This document shows, piece by piece, positions 13,801 through 24,653 of a DNA stretch of 64,000 nucleotides. The stretch comes from Undaria pinnatifida. Lineage: Eukaryota; Sar; Phaeophyceae; Laminariales; Alariaceae. The notes beneath the pieces are model-generated. The model saw only the letters and a list, made by a program, of their open reading frames with translations. It had not been told where the DNA came from and did no database searches. The DNA is taken from contig JABAKD010000004.1 of NCBI GenBank assembly GCA_012845835.1, forward strand, positions 10,675,022 to 10,739,021. Direction: 5' to 3'. The position numbers and the translations under genes were made by a program. Numbering within the stretch: the first letter of the stretch is position 1; every line of letters begins with the position of its first letter.

Positions 13801-16800
13801 GAGAAGGGACGGCCTGACACGCGTGCACAGCATGGTTATATTCATACTGCTGCACGCTCCTCCGACGAAGGCGGTTCATGAAATCGCACTTATCGTGTTT
13901 TGGTTTATTATAAAAATTAAAATACACTCCAGCTGTGAGATCGAAGATTTCGTCGAAACTCATCTTTGCAAGCTGTGTGTGATACTCCGATCGCGCGCAT
14001 TACGAGTTGTGTGTCCTCATTAAGGATATAGGTCGGCGACTCCCCTTACAGCTACAGTGTAGCTATCAGGGTCAACAGGATGATTTTAGTCAGTCTGTGC
14101 GCGGAAACTATAAAACCCGTTTCTGAGGGGGACAAAATCTGACAGCTGTGAAGGGAAAGGGGGGGCCTGGTTTTGATCAGAAGCGAGCGGGTTTGGAGGG
14201 GGGCGGGGGGGGAGGGGGGGGGGGAAAAGGGGGATTTGTGCATGTAAGCTATAAATCCTTTCGAGGGGATAAATCTGACGGTTTTGGCACCAGTATATTA
14301 TTGGGGGCGGGGGGGGGGGGGGGGGGGGGGGCAGCTCGATATGTGCCTGGAAACTATACATTATTTCGAGGGGATAAATGTGACATTTTTGGAAATAATA
14401 CATCAGTTTATCGTGTATATCCTGGGGTAAGTCGTACAATCAGTGAGGAAAGAGAGGGTGGGGTTGAGATGGGTTGGGGGGGGGAGGGTGGGGGGTGGGG
14501 GAGGGGGGGGGGGGGGGGGGGGCTTTAGGTGAGGGGTTTGTTATACGTGTTTTGGGGGGGGGAGGGTGGGGGGTGGGGGCGGGGGTGGGGGGAGGGGGGG
14601 GGGGGGGGGGGGCTTTAGGTGAGGGGTTTGTTATACGTGTGGTGCTAGGTCTAGGCGAAGGTGCGGGTGATGGGGAAGAAGGGGGCGTTCGAGGCGGGGG
14701 GGGGGGGGGGGGGGGGGGAACACAGCGGCATGGATGGCTCTCGAAAGATAATGAGGTGATATCCTGTGCGTGAAGTGTTTATCAATGTGGCGGATTTCGA
14801 TATTTGGTGGGGCGTTCGAGTAAGGGAGAGCAAGAGGGGGGGGGGGGGGGGAGATTTTTTAGGAGGTTTAGGTCACAAATAATATTCAAATACACTTCGG
14901 CTGTGAGATCAAAGATATGTATCAGCTTGTTATACGCGTGGTGCTAGGTCTAGGCGATCGTGCAGGTGGTCGGGAAAGAGGGGGCGTTGGTTTATATACC
15001 GGTAGTCATGCAACTGCTGTGGCAATATATTGGAACCAAAATGTTTGACTCTAGGCTTTTACTGTGATAAAACATGGCGTAGTTCAACCTCCGTCAAGAG
15101 TAATGGGGATTGGTGGTAATGAACTATTTTTGCAAAAGATGGACGTGATAAAGCAGTACCTGGTAGTGTTTGTTTTCGCGTTAAACTAATATTTCCACGA
15201 ATGTACACCCAGAACAACCAGTGTCCGTGCTAGTGCCTCATAGAGGGGCGAACTCTGTGGTCACAAACTACGAGACAGCGATACAACTTGCAAATACAAC
15301 AAGGCGATTTGGCCATGCAATGCCAACCGCAATGAGCACGCGGGCAAAAGCTATCCAAGCCAACACACCAGACTATTTGCAAAAGAAAAAACGGAAGATT
15401 AATAGGAACGAAGAAAAGACTAAAAGGAAACGAAAGAGGGAAACAGGACAACACGATAAAACTAAAAACAAAGTACAGCAGCCAGCCAGCAACTAGCAAC
15501 ACAGCATATGACGCCATCCAACCAATGTCGGGGGCAACAACCATATTGGGTTTCGAATGACGATACTGCTGTAGGATTAGGAGCATTGCCGCATGGTCTA
15601 TCATCTGCGCGCTGTTTCGGACGACAATAATGCCAATACCGTCATCGTCGTATCCATACCGAATACAAAAACGAAGCCTAATAATGCCGCAGCAACACAG
15701 CAGATGACACCACCCACCCCGCGTCGAGGGAGCACCCAAACTGAATTCCGAATGCAAACACAATGAGTTACATCAACACCGTTAAACAACCGAGTAACAG
15801 GTACTCTACGGTTTCGAACGAAACCGAACCACACCGTATTATTGCACCGAACCGCGCTGTAATATTATAATGTGATGTAACGGCAACGTGTTTGATATGG
15901 ACGGACTCGGGGCACGTGTTCGGACGGAGTCGGAGCATTGTTAAACATATACAGGGGGGGGGTGGTGAAATTTGTTGAATTCATGCTGTTGAAGTCGCTC
16001 ATTATTTTTGCGAAAGAGGAACGTGATATGGGCTCCCACGAAGGTTGGTTCGTAACTGTGCTTTGTTACGTGCTCTTCGCATTCTGAATCATACCTCCAG
16101 GTGCCGGTGATTAACGTGACTCTTGTTCTCATCGTGGGCCTTCTCGCGTACCTTGCCGTTAACGGAGAGCAAAGCATTCACGTCTACATCATGGGCTTCC
16201 TCTCCGTCGGCCTCATGGCTTCGGTAAACTGGTGAGCCTCGTGTACCATCATTCTTTTGTGGACTTTTGCTGCTGCAAGAATTATCCCACACTAAGTCGA
16301 AGCAATTTGTCTCCAAAAACGCGGTTGCAGTGCTACCGGACTCCGAGTTAACCCTTTTGGGACTTGATTACATCTTGATTATAGTATACAGACCTAAAAG
16401 CGACGAGCGCGACCTAATCACGCGTCAAGGAAAAGCTTGAGGCGGTCCTAGTATCGTCATGCCTCACGCTTGCCTCACACAGCTTCCTGCATTGCAGTTC
16501 GAACGCATGTCCTACCCAAACACCTCGGATTGCTTCGTGTTGCCGATGCTGTAATCGTCAGATTTTATCGTCCATTTAGTTGCGGCTGAAGTTCCAATGA
16601 GGTTAGGAGGGATAAAGTTGGTGACCACAACGAAATAACGATTGCGGCATCGTGCACTGAGTGTTTGGAGAGATGGGAGATGTTAAGTTTTTTATCCGAA
16701 CTATATACGATGCGACGAATCGTAAGACACAAGCGCGGCATCATCCTTTTCGTGCTGCGGTGCGCTCGCACTATTCGTAGGCGACTGCCATGTTACGGCA

Positions 16801-17356
16801 AAAGTTTGCGTGGTGTGGTAACTCATGGTAAACTGATTAGCCTCGCTAACCCTTAGGTACCACGTGGTAAATTAGTAGACCTCGCCGACCATTGCATCAG
16901 CTCTACCGGATAAGGGTGTAAACTGCAAACGTTGCAGACAATTGGGTACCCTTGTCGTTTGGTTAGCGATCGCGTTTCCCTGGTAGACCTCGCTGATCAT
17001 TACCGATCAGCTTTTTTTCAAGGTTAATAGAACAGGAGTCGCGATCTGTTTTGCAGTAGACGGATCAGTAGAAGGAAGTAATATTGCCACCGACAAGCGC
17101 ATCGTCCCTCTCCGTCTCTGCCGACGCCATGAATTGCCAGGTTCATATCGGAGTTTAGAAAGGTAAAACGACAGCAAGAGCAGGACGGGGGGGGCGATGC
17201 GGCGGGAACAGGGGACGCGGCGGGGCGACAAAAATCGGACTAACGATACCGATTCATCCTATTTTTGTGCGTTTTTTGTGGTGTGTATGGCGGGGTTTGC
17301 TAGAGAGAAGCGGCGTTGACGCTCTGGAAATCAGTTCCGACGAGGACAATCCTTAG
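10805..17356 (+). CDS. Pkr1-like V-ATPase assembly factor (4 exons, 92 aa)
   Basis: Exons: 10805-10879, 16101-16231, 17141-17162 (22-nt micro-exon), 17306-17356 ending in TAG. Phases match throughout (25 codons, then 43 plus two bases, then 22 nt, then 17 codons). The protein starts MSAPAGGVSSWFVDLIMKPG followed by TSVQL, has two hydrophobic segments (about residues 27-45 and 53-67), continues VNW-FISEFRK across the micro-exon, and ends in an acidic tail (SSDEDNP). A short N-terminus with K/EPGTSxQL, two adjacent membrane helices and a WFI-x-E segment is the pattern of fungal Pkr1, a small ER membrane protein needed to assemble the V0 sector of the vacuolar H+-ATPase. That role is inferred from the family. 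The last exon rests only on phase, splice site and its acidic character. The first intron is 5.2 kb and holds transposon and G-rich repeat DNA. Confidence 0.72.
11464..13208. mobile_element. Complete non-autonomous TIR element (1,745 bp) with 6-bp target duplication
   Basis: The left end CCAGGGCTTTTCACGGGTC (11464-11482) is the exact inverted complement of the right end (13190-13208). Both ends are flanked by the direct repeat AAACTA (11458-11463 and 13209-13214), a convincing target-site duplication. Subterminal regions on both sides are (GACCC)n arrays punctuated by GCGAGATTTTCGAGACGTCTT-like spacers (11482-11735 and 12930-13195). The centre holds a two-copy duplication with CTG-repeat tracts. 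There is no transposase. The superfamily is not clear from the 6-bp duplication alone. Confidence 0.85.
12048..12611. repeat. Two-copy internal duplication with CTG expansions inside the TIR element
   Basis: About 12048-12330 and 12397-12611 share GGCAAGCAGCCTAGCTG, GCCGCCTCCGGCAGCAAGCC, GGGGCTGCGATCCGCGAG and ACATTTCGTACTGG. Copy 1 carries a much longer interrupted (CTG)n run (about 12160-12267) than copy 2 (about 12515-12547), so the triplet tract expanded or contracted after duplication. Confidence 0.85.
13910..14160 (+). repeat. Dispersed repeat family B, copy 1
   Basis: About 250 bp from ATTAAAATACACTCCAGCTG to GACAGCTGTGAAGGAAA is repeated at 54040-54290 with clear similarity (shared TTTGCAAGCTGTGTGTGATACTCCG, AAGGATATAGGTCGGCGACTCCCC and GGAAACTATAAAACCCGTTT words). 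A reverse-oriented, more diverged copy lies near 59560-59790. Sits in intron 1 of the Pkr1-like gene. No coding potential seen. Confidence 0.75.
14160..14860 (+). repeat. Guanine-rich array with 90-bp tandem unit
   Basis: Long plus-strand G runs (about 14196-14225, 14306-14332, 14476-14522, 14547-14612, 14697-14718, 14838-14852) alternate with short spacers. The spacer GGCTTTAGGTGAGGGGTTTG is present at 14521 and again at 14611, exactly 90 bp apart, so part is a recent tandem duplication. It lies in intron 1 of the Pkr1-like gene on its sense strand, where the RNA could form G-quadruplexes. Homopolymer lengths may be assembly-sensitive. Confidence 0.8.
16825..17015 (+). repeat. Decayed copies of a splice-donor segment
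   Basis: The segment around the donor of Pkr1-like exon 2 (GGTAAACTGGTGAGCCTCG at about 16223) recurs in degraded form near 16828 (GGTAAACTGATTAGCCTCGC), 16873 (GGTAAATTAGTAGACCTCGC) and 16981 (GGTAGACCTCGCTGATCATT). These are leftovers of local duplication within the intron; they lack the upstream coding sequence. Confidence 0.6.
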
Positions 17357-19285
17357 CCCTTTTATTGTTTTATGTTCGGTATTGGAACAAAACACGTAGA
17401 AGTAAATTGATATTTTGCTGCGTGGGGAGCAGGTTAAGCCCTTTCGGGACTTGAGAGGGGGGAAATATCGAGAAACAGTGCACTAGAGGTGAGTAGCATC
17501 GGCCACACGAATTAGCGTGAGATGTAGGGCACGCGCACTGCAAGATGGTACTGGCACGGCTACGTTGCATGCGCTCTTCCTATTGTTGGAGATCCATAAG
17601 GCTGCACTCGTCGTTTCTTTGGGTCCCTATGCCTGGGTCCCTAACACATTTTTTAACCGCAAACAGTACTCCACACTATTTTCAAGTATTTCGTCCCCAA
17701 TACGTGAGTACATATAGGTCTTGAGGGGTTAAGCTGCGTTTGCGTTCACGTACTGTTTTGTGAAGACACGAGCTTGTTTGCGAGTCCCATCCCTGCCTTC
17801 GCCATGACTTTTACTGCGTTGTTTGAGAGTCTGCAACGGGCAGCGGACAGCACGGCTCGGCGGCAGCACCATAAACCCGTTTGGATTTCCACCTACGCTT
17901 CTCTGGAAAAAAGTACTTGGAATAAGAGTAAGGGTCATTTTCGCAATAGTTGAAGGGTTTAGCCCATTTCGAGCTGCAGCCACGCGTATTTAGAGACACA
18001 AACTGAATTTGAGCAGTCGCATTGTCATAGCGTACCCTAGTACCGAGTTTCGTTTAGTTGCTTAAGGCGTTTCCCTCCCCTTGATCGCCTCATTTTCAGC
18101 CAGTCGCATTGTCGGCTGAATTTTTATGTACTCATTGATTATCATGGGATTTTTTTCTCATCTCTTGGACCGAAGAGTAGCGAACGAACAGTTTTTTTGT
18201 GATAAAAAGATGCAGAACATTCGTCGTTATAGGTAGGGTACTGGACGTTTTTCGAGCGACATTTTTTTGTCCGCCATTTTATTGATTTTTCTTTTGGCTA
18301 TCGACCGTCTGGAATGGGGTCCTTTTCAATTGTTACGTTAACTTTACCCCGAGATATAATAGCCCCTATTTGGGACTTGGGAGTGAAAATATGGCAAATA
18401 CATGAATATATGCCAAAATACAAGGCGATAACGTAACCGACCACACGAAGCAGCCCGGGCTGCTGGGGTAGTAGTACCGCGATTGTCGTGTTTCTGGCCG
18501 CTATGCCCATGTGCCTCGGTCCCGCTAGGATTAATTCCGGTCTCGCCACCGTTCTGGTTGTCGGGAAAGAGCGTTGATGCGGATTGCTGCTTGCCTCCGA
18601 GCGAAAACAGGGCTTTTCTTCACACGTATAATTTGTTTGCGCCTTGCCCTTTTCGTCGTACCAGGTATCACATTTCTAGAGCAAAAATCTCGTGATAATC
18701 CGAGGTACACGTGAGGCCTATAGATACAGCAAGCAGAAACAGCAATTAGTTGTAATGGGCGCGTGTGGTCTAGAGTCCGTCGTAATACACCTTAAAAAAG
18801 CAGGAAGCCAAACTACCGTAATAACAGGTAAACTATTTCAAAGGCGACATTTTCTGCAGCTCAACAGACCGCGTAGGATTACGAAAAGGCCTAACTCCAA
18901 ATGCTTTGAGGTCGGCACTGTCTGCTGCAGCAAAGGGCCGCACAGGTCAAACACAAAGCCGATCCTAGCCGCTTCTGTCTACTACCCAAACCGTACCAAT
19001 CTCGTGAACAAAATCTCGTTTCACAGCAGAGCCCGCGTGAGTGCATTCGCTCTCTACCCGCTCTCCCCCTCTCTTGCTCTCTGTCTGTCATTCCCCTCTA
19101 TATCCTTATCTAGCCTAAACGGTCAGACAAGGTGCATCCCCAACAGCGTTTAAAATAAAGCGCTACGACGGGCAGCGAGCCCATCACACAAAAGCGCCAA
19201 ACCAACAGTTCCCGTAAAAACGTGCCTCAATAACCGGCGGCAGTGTAGCCGCCGCCTCTCCCCGACACTACAGTAGCATAAAACA
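17357..19285. other. Intergenic region between two convergent genes
   Basis: The region lies between the stop of the Pkr1-like gene and the stop of the mTERF gene. It should contain both 3' UTRs. I found no exon chain. A 153-codon plus-strand frame at 18692-19153 has no splice partners or recognisable features and is not called. Confidence 0.5.
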
Positions 19286-22200
19286 TCATTCGATGGCGGC
19301 AGCAGCAGCAGAAGATAAAGTTACTCCGGCCTCCTCCCGGGTTTCCAACCCCTCCAACCATTGGTCGAAAAACGCGTCTGTCCGAATGGCCAGCATCCAT
19401 CGGTGCTCCGAAAAGGTAGCAACAACCCCCTTATTCAACATCCTAGCGACCCGCGGGCGCAGCCGCTTCTCGATGCTCGCGCCCAGCAGCCGAGGGTTGC
19501 TCGTGATGATGTCGCGCACTTCCTCCGAGTCTCCTGAAAGGTCATCAAGGAAAAACTCCAGGGTGGGTTTGAGGTTACGCTCGACGTTACAGGTGAAGAG
19601 ACCCGGCCACTTGACCATCATCTGGAGAGCGGTTTGCCGAGACGTTCCGAAAGCTTCTTGTAGCCAGGCGATCTGTTTTTGGGAAACGGCCGTGGTTGTT
19701 TTGATCGTGATGAGGGGGGGGGGGCGGAGAGAGTGGGAGCTGTGTCGAGAAGATATGGCTGGGGAATGTTGGGGCTGGCAAGGGCGCTTCGTTGGAAAGA
19801 GATGGATCGCTTTGCTTCGATTTCGTCAGTCCCCATCTTTTTAGACGGGTGCACAGTTTTCAAAAAAAAAAATCCAACATGCCCCTTTTTGAGCTCTAAA
19901 ACCCCCCCCTACACGTACGAATTCCAATAACGCCCTCCCGAACGGATTTCCAGTAAACAAAGACGTTACGTCGAAAAATCGATAATTTCGAGGACATTGT
20001 CAGCGATCCGCGTGCAAAGGCACCAGCGATACCCCATTAACCCCTTCGCGATTCGACCATAAAACAACGTGCTGAACGAAGTGACGACTCCAGCATCAGC
20101 TACACGAAGCAGCCCCGGCTGCTGATGCAGGGGGTGTGTACCCGAGCTACAATACAAGATTTATCTCAGGCACGCGCTCAGCCTGAACCACCGTGTACCA
20201 CGCCAGATACCACACTCCCTCAGACCAATTTCCGGGCTGGTTTTATCGACAATCGGGAGAGCGTACTCGCCGAGCGATGCGCCCAGGGAAAGCTCTCGAC
20301 GAGATTTTCCCAAAGTCACCCATTTTCGTTGTGTGTGCCCCCCTCGTTTTGGAGAGCATGGGCTCGGAAAATTCGTCCCAGGAGGTGCGTTATCATGCGT
20401 TATGCGGAAGTCGCACTGCAGCGCGCTTCCACTAGATGCTCGAAAAGACTGAACCAAGCATACGTGTGCTCGCTATGTGTGGGACCCAAAATGATTATTA
20501 ATACTCCAGTAATAATAATACCTTGGGCTCCATGTTATCCTCTATGCTGTAGCCGAAGAGGGCGGGCAACGTGAAGACCATCCTAGCGATGTCCGGTCTC
20601 TCCATCCCCAGGGTCTCCTCGAACCAACGAATTTTCACGGCCAGCTTCCGCTCCACGCTCAAGTTCAACACCTGGCGGCAGAACATCGACGGGGGAGCGC
20701 ATGAAACGACAACAGCAGAAGACTTTTAGTTAGGGAGAGCACGGGCAGGCGAATTAATAAATGGTAAAAAACGAGCATCGGCTATGCAGTGCTGTGCAGG
20801 GACTGTAAGAGGAGAGGGCTGAAGGCTGTGCCCCAGGGTCTCCTGAAACCACCCAATTGTCACCGCAAGCTTCCGCTCCTTGCCCAAATGCAACACCTCA
20901 TGGAACGTAAAATGAGGAACGAATTGATACGCTAGGAATTTTCACGGCTGAAACTATCAGAAAAAAACGGCGAGGGCAAGATCAGGCACACGAAGCAGAC
21001 CCGGATGCTAAGGCAGCGGACACATATACCCGAGCTGCATCGTAAGATGATCCCTGTTACGTGCGAAGCACGATTCTTGTCGTATTGCTGCGCGCCGGAC
21101 GCTTGGCTGGTAAGGCCTGACGTAGGTAGGACTACTTAATCGGAAGACGCATCCCAAACCAACGTGCAGCCGCCGTTGTCTTTTTTTTATCACTTTTGGT
21201 GCATTCTCAACAACTTATTTAATTTATTTTAGGTTGGTAAGGCCTGGCCTAGGTAGAACGACTTAAACGGAAGACGTATCCCAAACCAACCTGCAGCCGC
21301 CGTTGTCCTTTTTTCATCACTTTTGGTGCATTCTCAACAATTTAGTTTATTTTACAGTTTGGGTCGCGACACCTGGGCGCCTAAAGGGAAAAATGAACGT
21401 CGACCATTTTGTCGAAGGTAGGTCAGGTCGTAGTAAACGTATACCGAATCAAGCGCCCGCGACCGGGAAAAACCAAATCCATGAATTGGTTGGAACACAT
21501 TTTAATGTACCCTTAACTCCTATTAACCCAGTCCACCAAAAAAAAAACTCGGAATGACTAGCTTCATGAGGAGTCAGTGTGCACTATTAACCGTTGTGTC
21601 CAAACCTAACCCTATCCTGAATGCCTGGGATTTTTCGCGTGATGAAGATGCTCCGAGGAGTTCGTGCGGACTATCATATCAGTCACTTGCCGGAGCTGCG
21701 TCAAGGTCGTAAATGATGACGACTTGAAAAAAAAAATCACCTCGGGAAAATCTCGACGAGATGGTTGAAAAGTGATTTTGACTGTAAATCTCAACCATGG
21801 GGAAATTATCGGTACGAAGTCGCAATGAGTTGCTGTAGTGGGGATTATCAAGTAGTTCTTCCAAGCTGGACCAGGATGTAAATCACTACCGCACTAGAAT
21901 CGGGCTACGGTTACATCTCGCCAATATGGTCAAGACGACATGTGTGTGTTCCTCACAATAAACTGATAGTTCCACCCATCTATCTACCGCACCACAACTC
22001 ACCTCTGGAAATTTTCGAATAATTGCCGCGACCATCTCGATCGACAGCCCCAGCTCCTCGGTCAGGAAGAGCACCGCGGGGGCCATGTTAACCTCGATGT
22101 TATTCGACAGCAGCCTGGGTTGCTTCAGGACTATCGCGCGCAGTTGATCCTGACTAACTGCAAGGTTCGTTATCATCCACGCCAGCCTTTCGGACGGCCC

Positions 22201-24653
22201 CTCCCCGCTCATGGCGAGCAAGCACGGGTGCTTTAGCACGACCTGGGAATGATTATCATTGCGCGATCAGACCGTGAGATAAGACTGGTGAGCTTCTCCT
22301 GCAACATACCGCAACCAAAAAATTATGCAAAGCCTATTGATACTAGCAAAACCTCCACCTAACAATTTCGAATGCATTTGAAAGGCCCAAGGCGCCCCTC
22401 GAAACGGAAAGCGCTTACCGAAGGCGTATCGAGCCGTATCCAGGTAGTTCCTCTCGGAAAAGTGGGTTACACTTTTGAAGAGGCAACCAACTCATAGACA
22501 AATTCGAATCTTACGATATCCACACAACACAAGCGCAAGAGCACGCGCACCTTTTTGCATTCCTCGGGCGTCATGCCAAGCCGCGGCCCCCGCAGCACAG
22601 CTATAACGCTGCAGTCTTGGCCAGGCTCGCCGTCCAGACTCCGCGCGAGCACCTCTCGCCTGCGCTCGTCCTTGCGAACAGAGGGGGATTTTCGTTGCAG
22701 CAGCGCCATCTCTCGGTCCGTGAAGCACAGCCAGCTACCCACGGTATCGACGCCATCTTCCTCGCGCTTGGGCACCGCCTTCGCCACAGATGGCATACGT
22801 ACCGCCGGTGGCATTGGTGTGTCCACGTATGTGCCTGAGCAAAACGGGTAAGTATCACACGCAGCATGCAAATAGGAGTTTCGGCATCTTCCACGATTTC
22901 GCGATTTCACAGGTGGCCAAGGCGTGTCTATGCACATGCCTGCGAAAAACGGGTATGTTTCACACGAAGCCTGCAAACATGAGTTTCGCCTAAACCCGCG
23001 ATTTCGCAACTGAGGTCTCTTTTTTACGTGAACAAACACGTCCTTGAAATATTTGTATAACAAAAAAAAAAACGCCGCGGTAACGTCTGCCTCGCGCTTG
23101 GCCACAGCGTTCGCCACCGGTGGTGTAATTCTTCCTTGTTTTTTTTGGGAGGGGCGTACTCATTTGTTGCCTCCCTTAGTCATTTGACCATTGAGCACGC
23201 ATGCCTTTCGAGACAGGGGGGGCGGGGCGGACATCTAAAAACTACTATTGATAGTATACAATTGATACCAGTACGAACAACGGCTTTGGCCAGGCATGAA
23301 CCAAGCGCTCTCTACCCCTGCGTCCCCACGGGATTGTTAATAAAATCATCATGTAATCGTGTCGCGAAAGTACTAGGGTCGTATCGTGCTGGCGTTCTGT
23401 TCCTGCTGTGAAGAGCGTTATGTAGTCGTATTATCCTTATGTTTATCTTTTTAGTTTTAGTTTTTCCTTATCGCTTTTAATCTCCAGCTAAACTCCTGAG
23501 AAGATTTACCCTCTTCAGCGACCTTCTGGGCAAGCGGTGGTCACAGCTGTCTTCCCCCCCCGTACTTGCCTTCAATTTTTTTCGCATTGAGATTCCAACC
23601 TATGATCTCGATCTCAAAAAGTTAACCGGATTACTATTAAAATAGTAGTATTCATATTGGACAACCGGGGACGACGGCTTATGTGATCGTGATATCTTTG
23701 ACTTTGTATAATACGTCATCATGAACGGTATCATGAGCAGAGCTACCATATGTTGGGAAGGTTTTCATTGTTAGCTTGCGATCGTGTTGCGCAAGTGCTG
23801 TGATCGCGTTGTAATCGTGCTATCTTGATGTGATCATGCTACTACGGCTAGACCTACGCAGGCAACGCTAGCACGATTAGGCCTACGCAGGCACACCAGC
23901 TTATGTTAGCAGCTATGTCAGGCTCGTACGTGCGCTACCGTAAACAGGTGTGTCGGGGAGTACACACTGCAACACTGCATTAGCAGTTTTATAGAAGCAG
24001 CAGTGTGACAGAGAATCTGGGTTTGAAACGCGGCACAAACACAAAATCACGAAAAACTACCAGACTACCCATCCAGCGTGCACCACACCAAACCCATCGA
24101 ACCCACCTGCAATCGCAGCAGATGTTCCCGGCGACGCATCGATCCTGTGTGAAGCAGCCCGCAGCTGCTCCTGGCGCTGTCGCCTTGGTGATGGTAACCG
24201 TCGGTTGTCGCCAGCAGGGGAGCATGCTACGCCACCGTCCTCGAGACCGTGTGTTGCATGTGTCGTCCCCAAAGTTGATGTTGGTAACTGTACTGCCGTT
24301 GATGTCGTCGTCACTGCCGAGAACAAACCAGGGTACGAGTCTCGATGTCGCCTGCGTCTGAACGACGACGAGACCCCCACCTCGCCTCCACCTAAGTCAC
24401 CTCGTTCCCTTCTTCTGCTGGCGCTGCTGCTGCTGCTACTAGCTCCCCATCGACATATCTGGGCTGCGTCACCCATGAAGTGTCGAACTGCTGTTGTGCT
24501 GCATTTTGGGCTCGCGTGGTGCGATCCATACTGATGACAATGCTGCCGCCCAGAGGAAAACGGAGGTGCCACAAACGCCTCCGAGCGAGGGCATCCTTGG
24601 TTTGCCTCCCACCAACAACCCCACGCGCAGAGCTGCTTGAGAAGAGGGAGCAT
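19286..24653 (-). CDS. mTERF-family organelle protein (5 exons, 535 aa)
   Basis: Exons: 24653-24107, 22834-22551, 22242-22003, 20671-20522, 19672-19286 (stop TGA). All junctions are GT-AG and in phase; total 1,608 nt. Residues 1 to about 200 are a variable, Ser/Gly/Arg-rich leader with EAFVAPPF near residue 26, resembling the Phe-containing plastid import motif; the hydrophobic core before it is weak, so mitochondrion is possible. From about residue 250 come repeated two-to-three-helix units with the mTERF signature of a Pro-x-Leu/Phe-Leu motif: HPCLLAMS, QPRLLSNNIEVNMAP, FPEVLNLSVERKL, LPALFGYSIEDNMEPK, WPGLFTCNVERNLKP, NPRLLGASIEKRLRPR. mTERF proteins bind organelle DNA or RNA and act in transcription termination, splicing or ribosome assembly; which one cannot be told here. 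The start is the first ATG in frame. Introns contain decayed copies of exon edges. Confidence 0.88.
20825..20900 (-). repeat. Decayed copy of mTERF exon 4 edge
   Basis: CCCCAGGGTCTCCTGAAACC through AACACCTCATGGAAC matches the plus-strand sequence of exon 4 (20608-20690: CCCCAGGGTCTCCTCGAACC, GCCAGCTTCCGCTCC, AACACCTGGCGGCAGAAC), including the former acceptor position. Frame and acceptor AG are damaged. It lies about 210 bp upstream of the functional exon in the transcription sense. Confidence 0.75.
21100..21358. repeat. Two-copy tandem duplication, about 128 bp, in an mTERF intron
   Basis: Units at about 21103-21232 and 21233-21358 share GGTAAGGCCTG, CGGAAGACG, ATCCCAAACCAAC, TGCAGCCGCCGTTGTC, and ATCACTTTTGGTGCATTCTC. 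Non-coding. Confidence 0.85.
22835..23135 (-). repeat. Decayed copies of mTERF exon 2 edge
   Basis: 22915-23015 repeats the exon 2 acceptor region (GTGTCTATGCACATGCCTGCGAAAAACGGGTATGT vs GTGTCCACGTATGTGCCTGAGCAAAACGGGTAAGT at about 22817), and 23085-23127 repeats coding sequence of the same exon (GCCTCGCGCTTGGCCACAGC vs TCCTCGCGCTTGGGCACCGC). This looks like one duplication of about 300 bp, since broken. An apparent 216-codon frame spanning it is a by-product. Confidence 0.75.
23140..23220 (+). repeat. Dispersed repeat family C, copy 1
   Basis: GAGGGGCGTACTCATTTGTT through CATTTGACCATTGAGCACGC and TTTCGAGACAGG recurs at 47818-47910 (same orientation) and 53882-53965 (reverse complement). Short, non-coding, dispersed. 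Confidence 0.65.
23478..23606 (-). mobile_element. SINE 3' fragment, copy 3
   Basis: Reverse-strand words AATTGAAGGCAAG, AGCTGTGACCACCGCTTG and TTAGCTGGAGATTAAAAG match the 3' part of the SINE copies at 9870 and 46485. The tRNA-like head is absent, so this is 5'-truncated, as expected for target-primed insertion. Confidence 0.65.

Noticed and set aside
18692-19153. 153-codon plus-strand frame
   Set aside because: Compositionally random, no splice links, overlaps the expected 3' UTR zone of two convergent genes.
22467-23117. 216-codon minus-strand frame as a single exon
   Set aside because: Only 22834-22551 fits the mTERF splice chain; the rest is decayed exon-edge duplication that happens to stay open.
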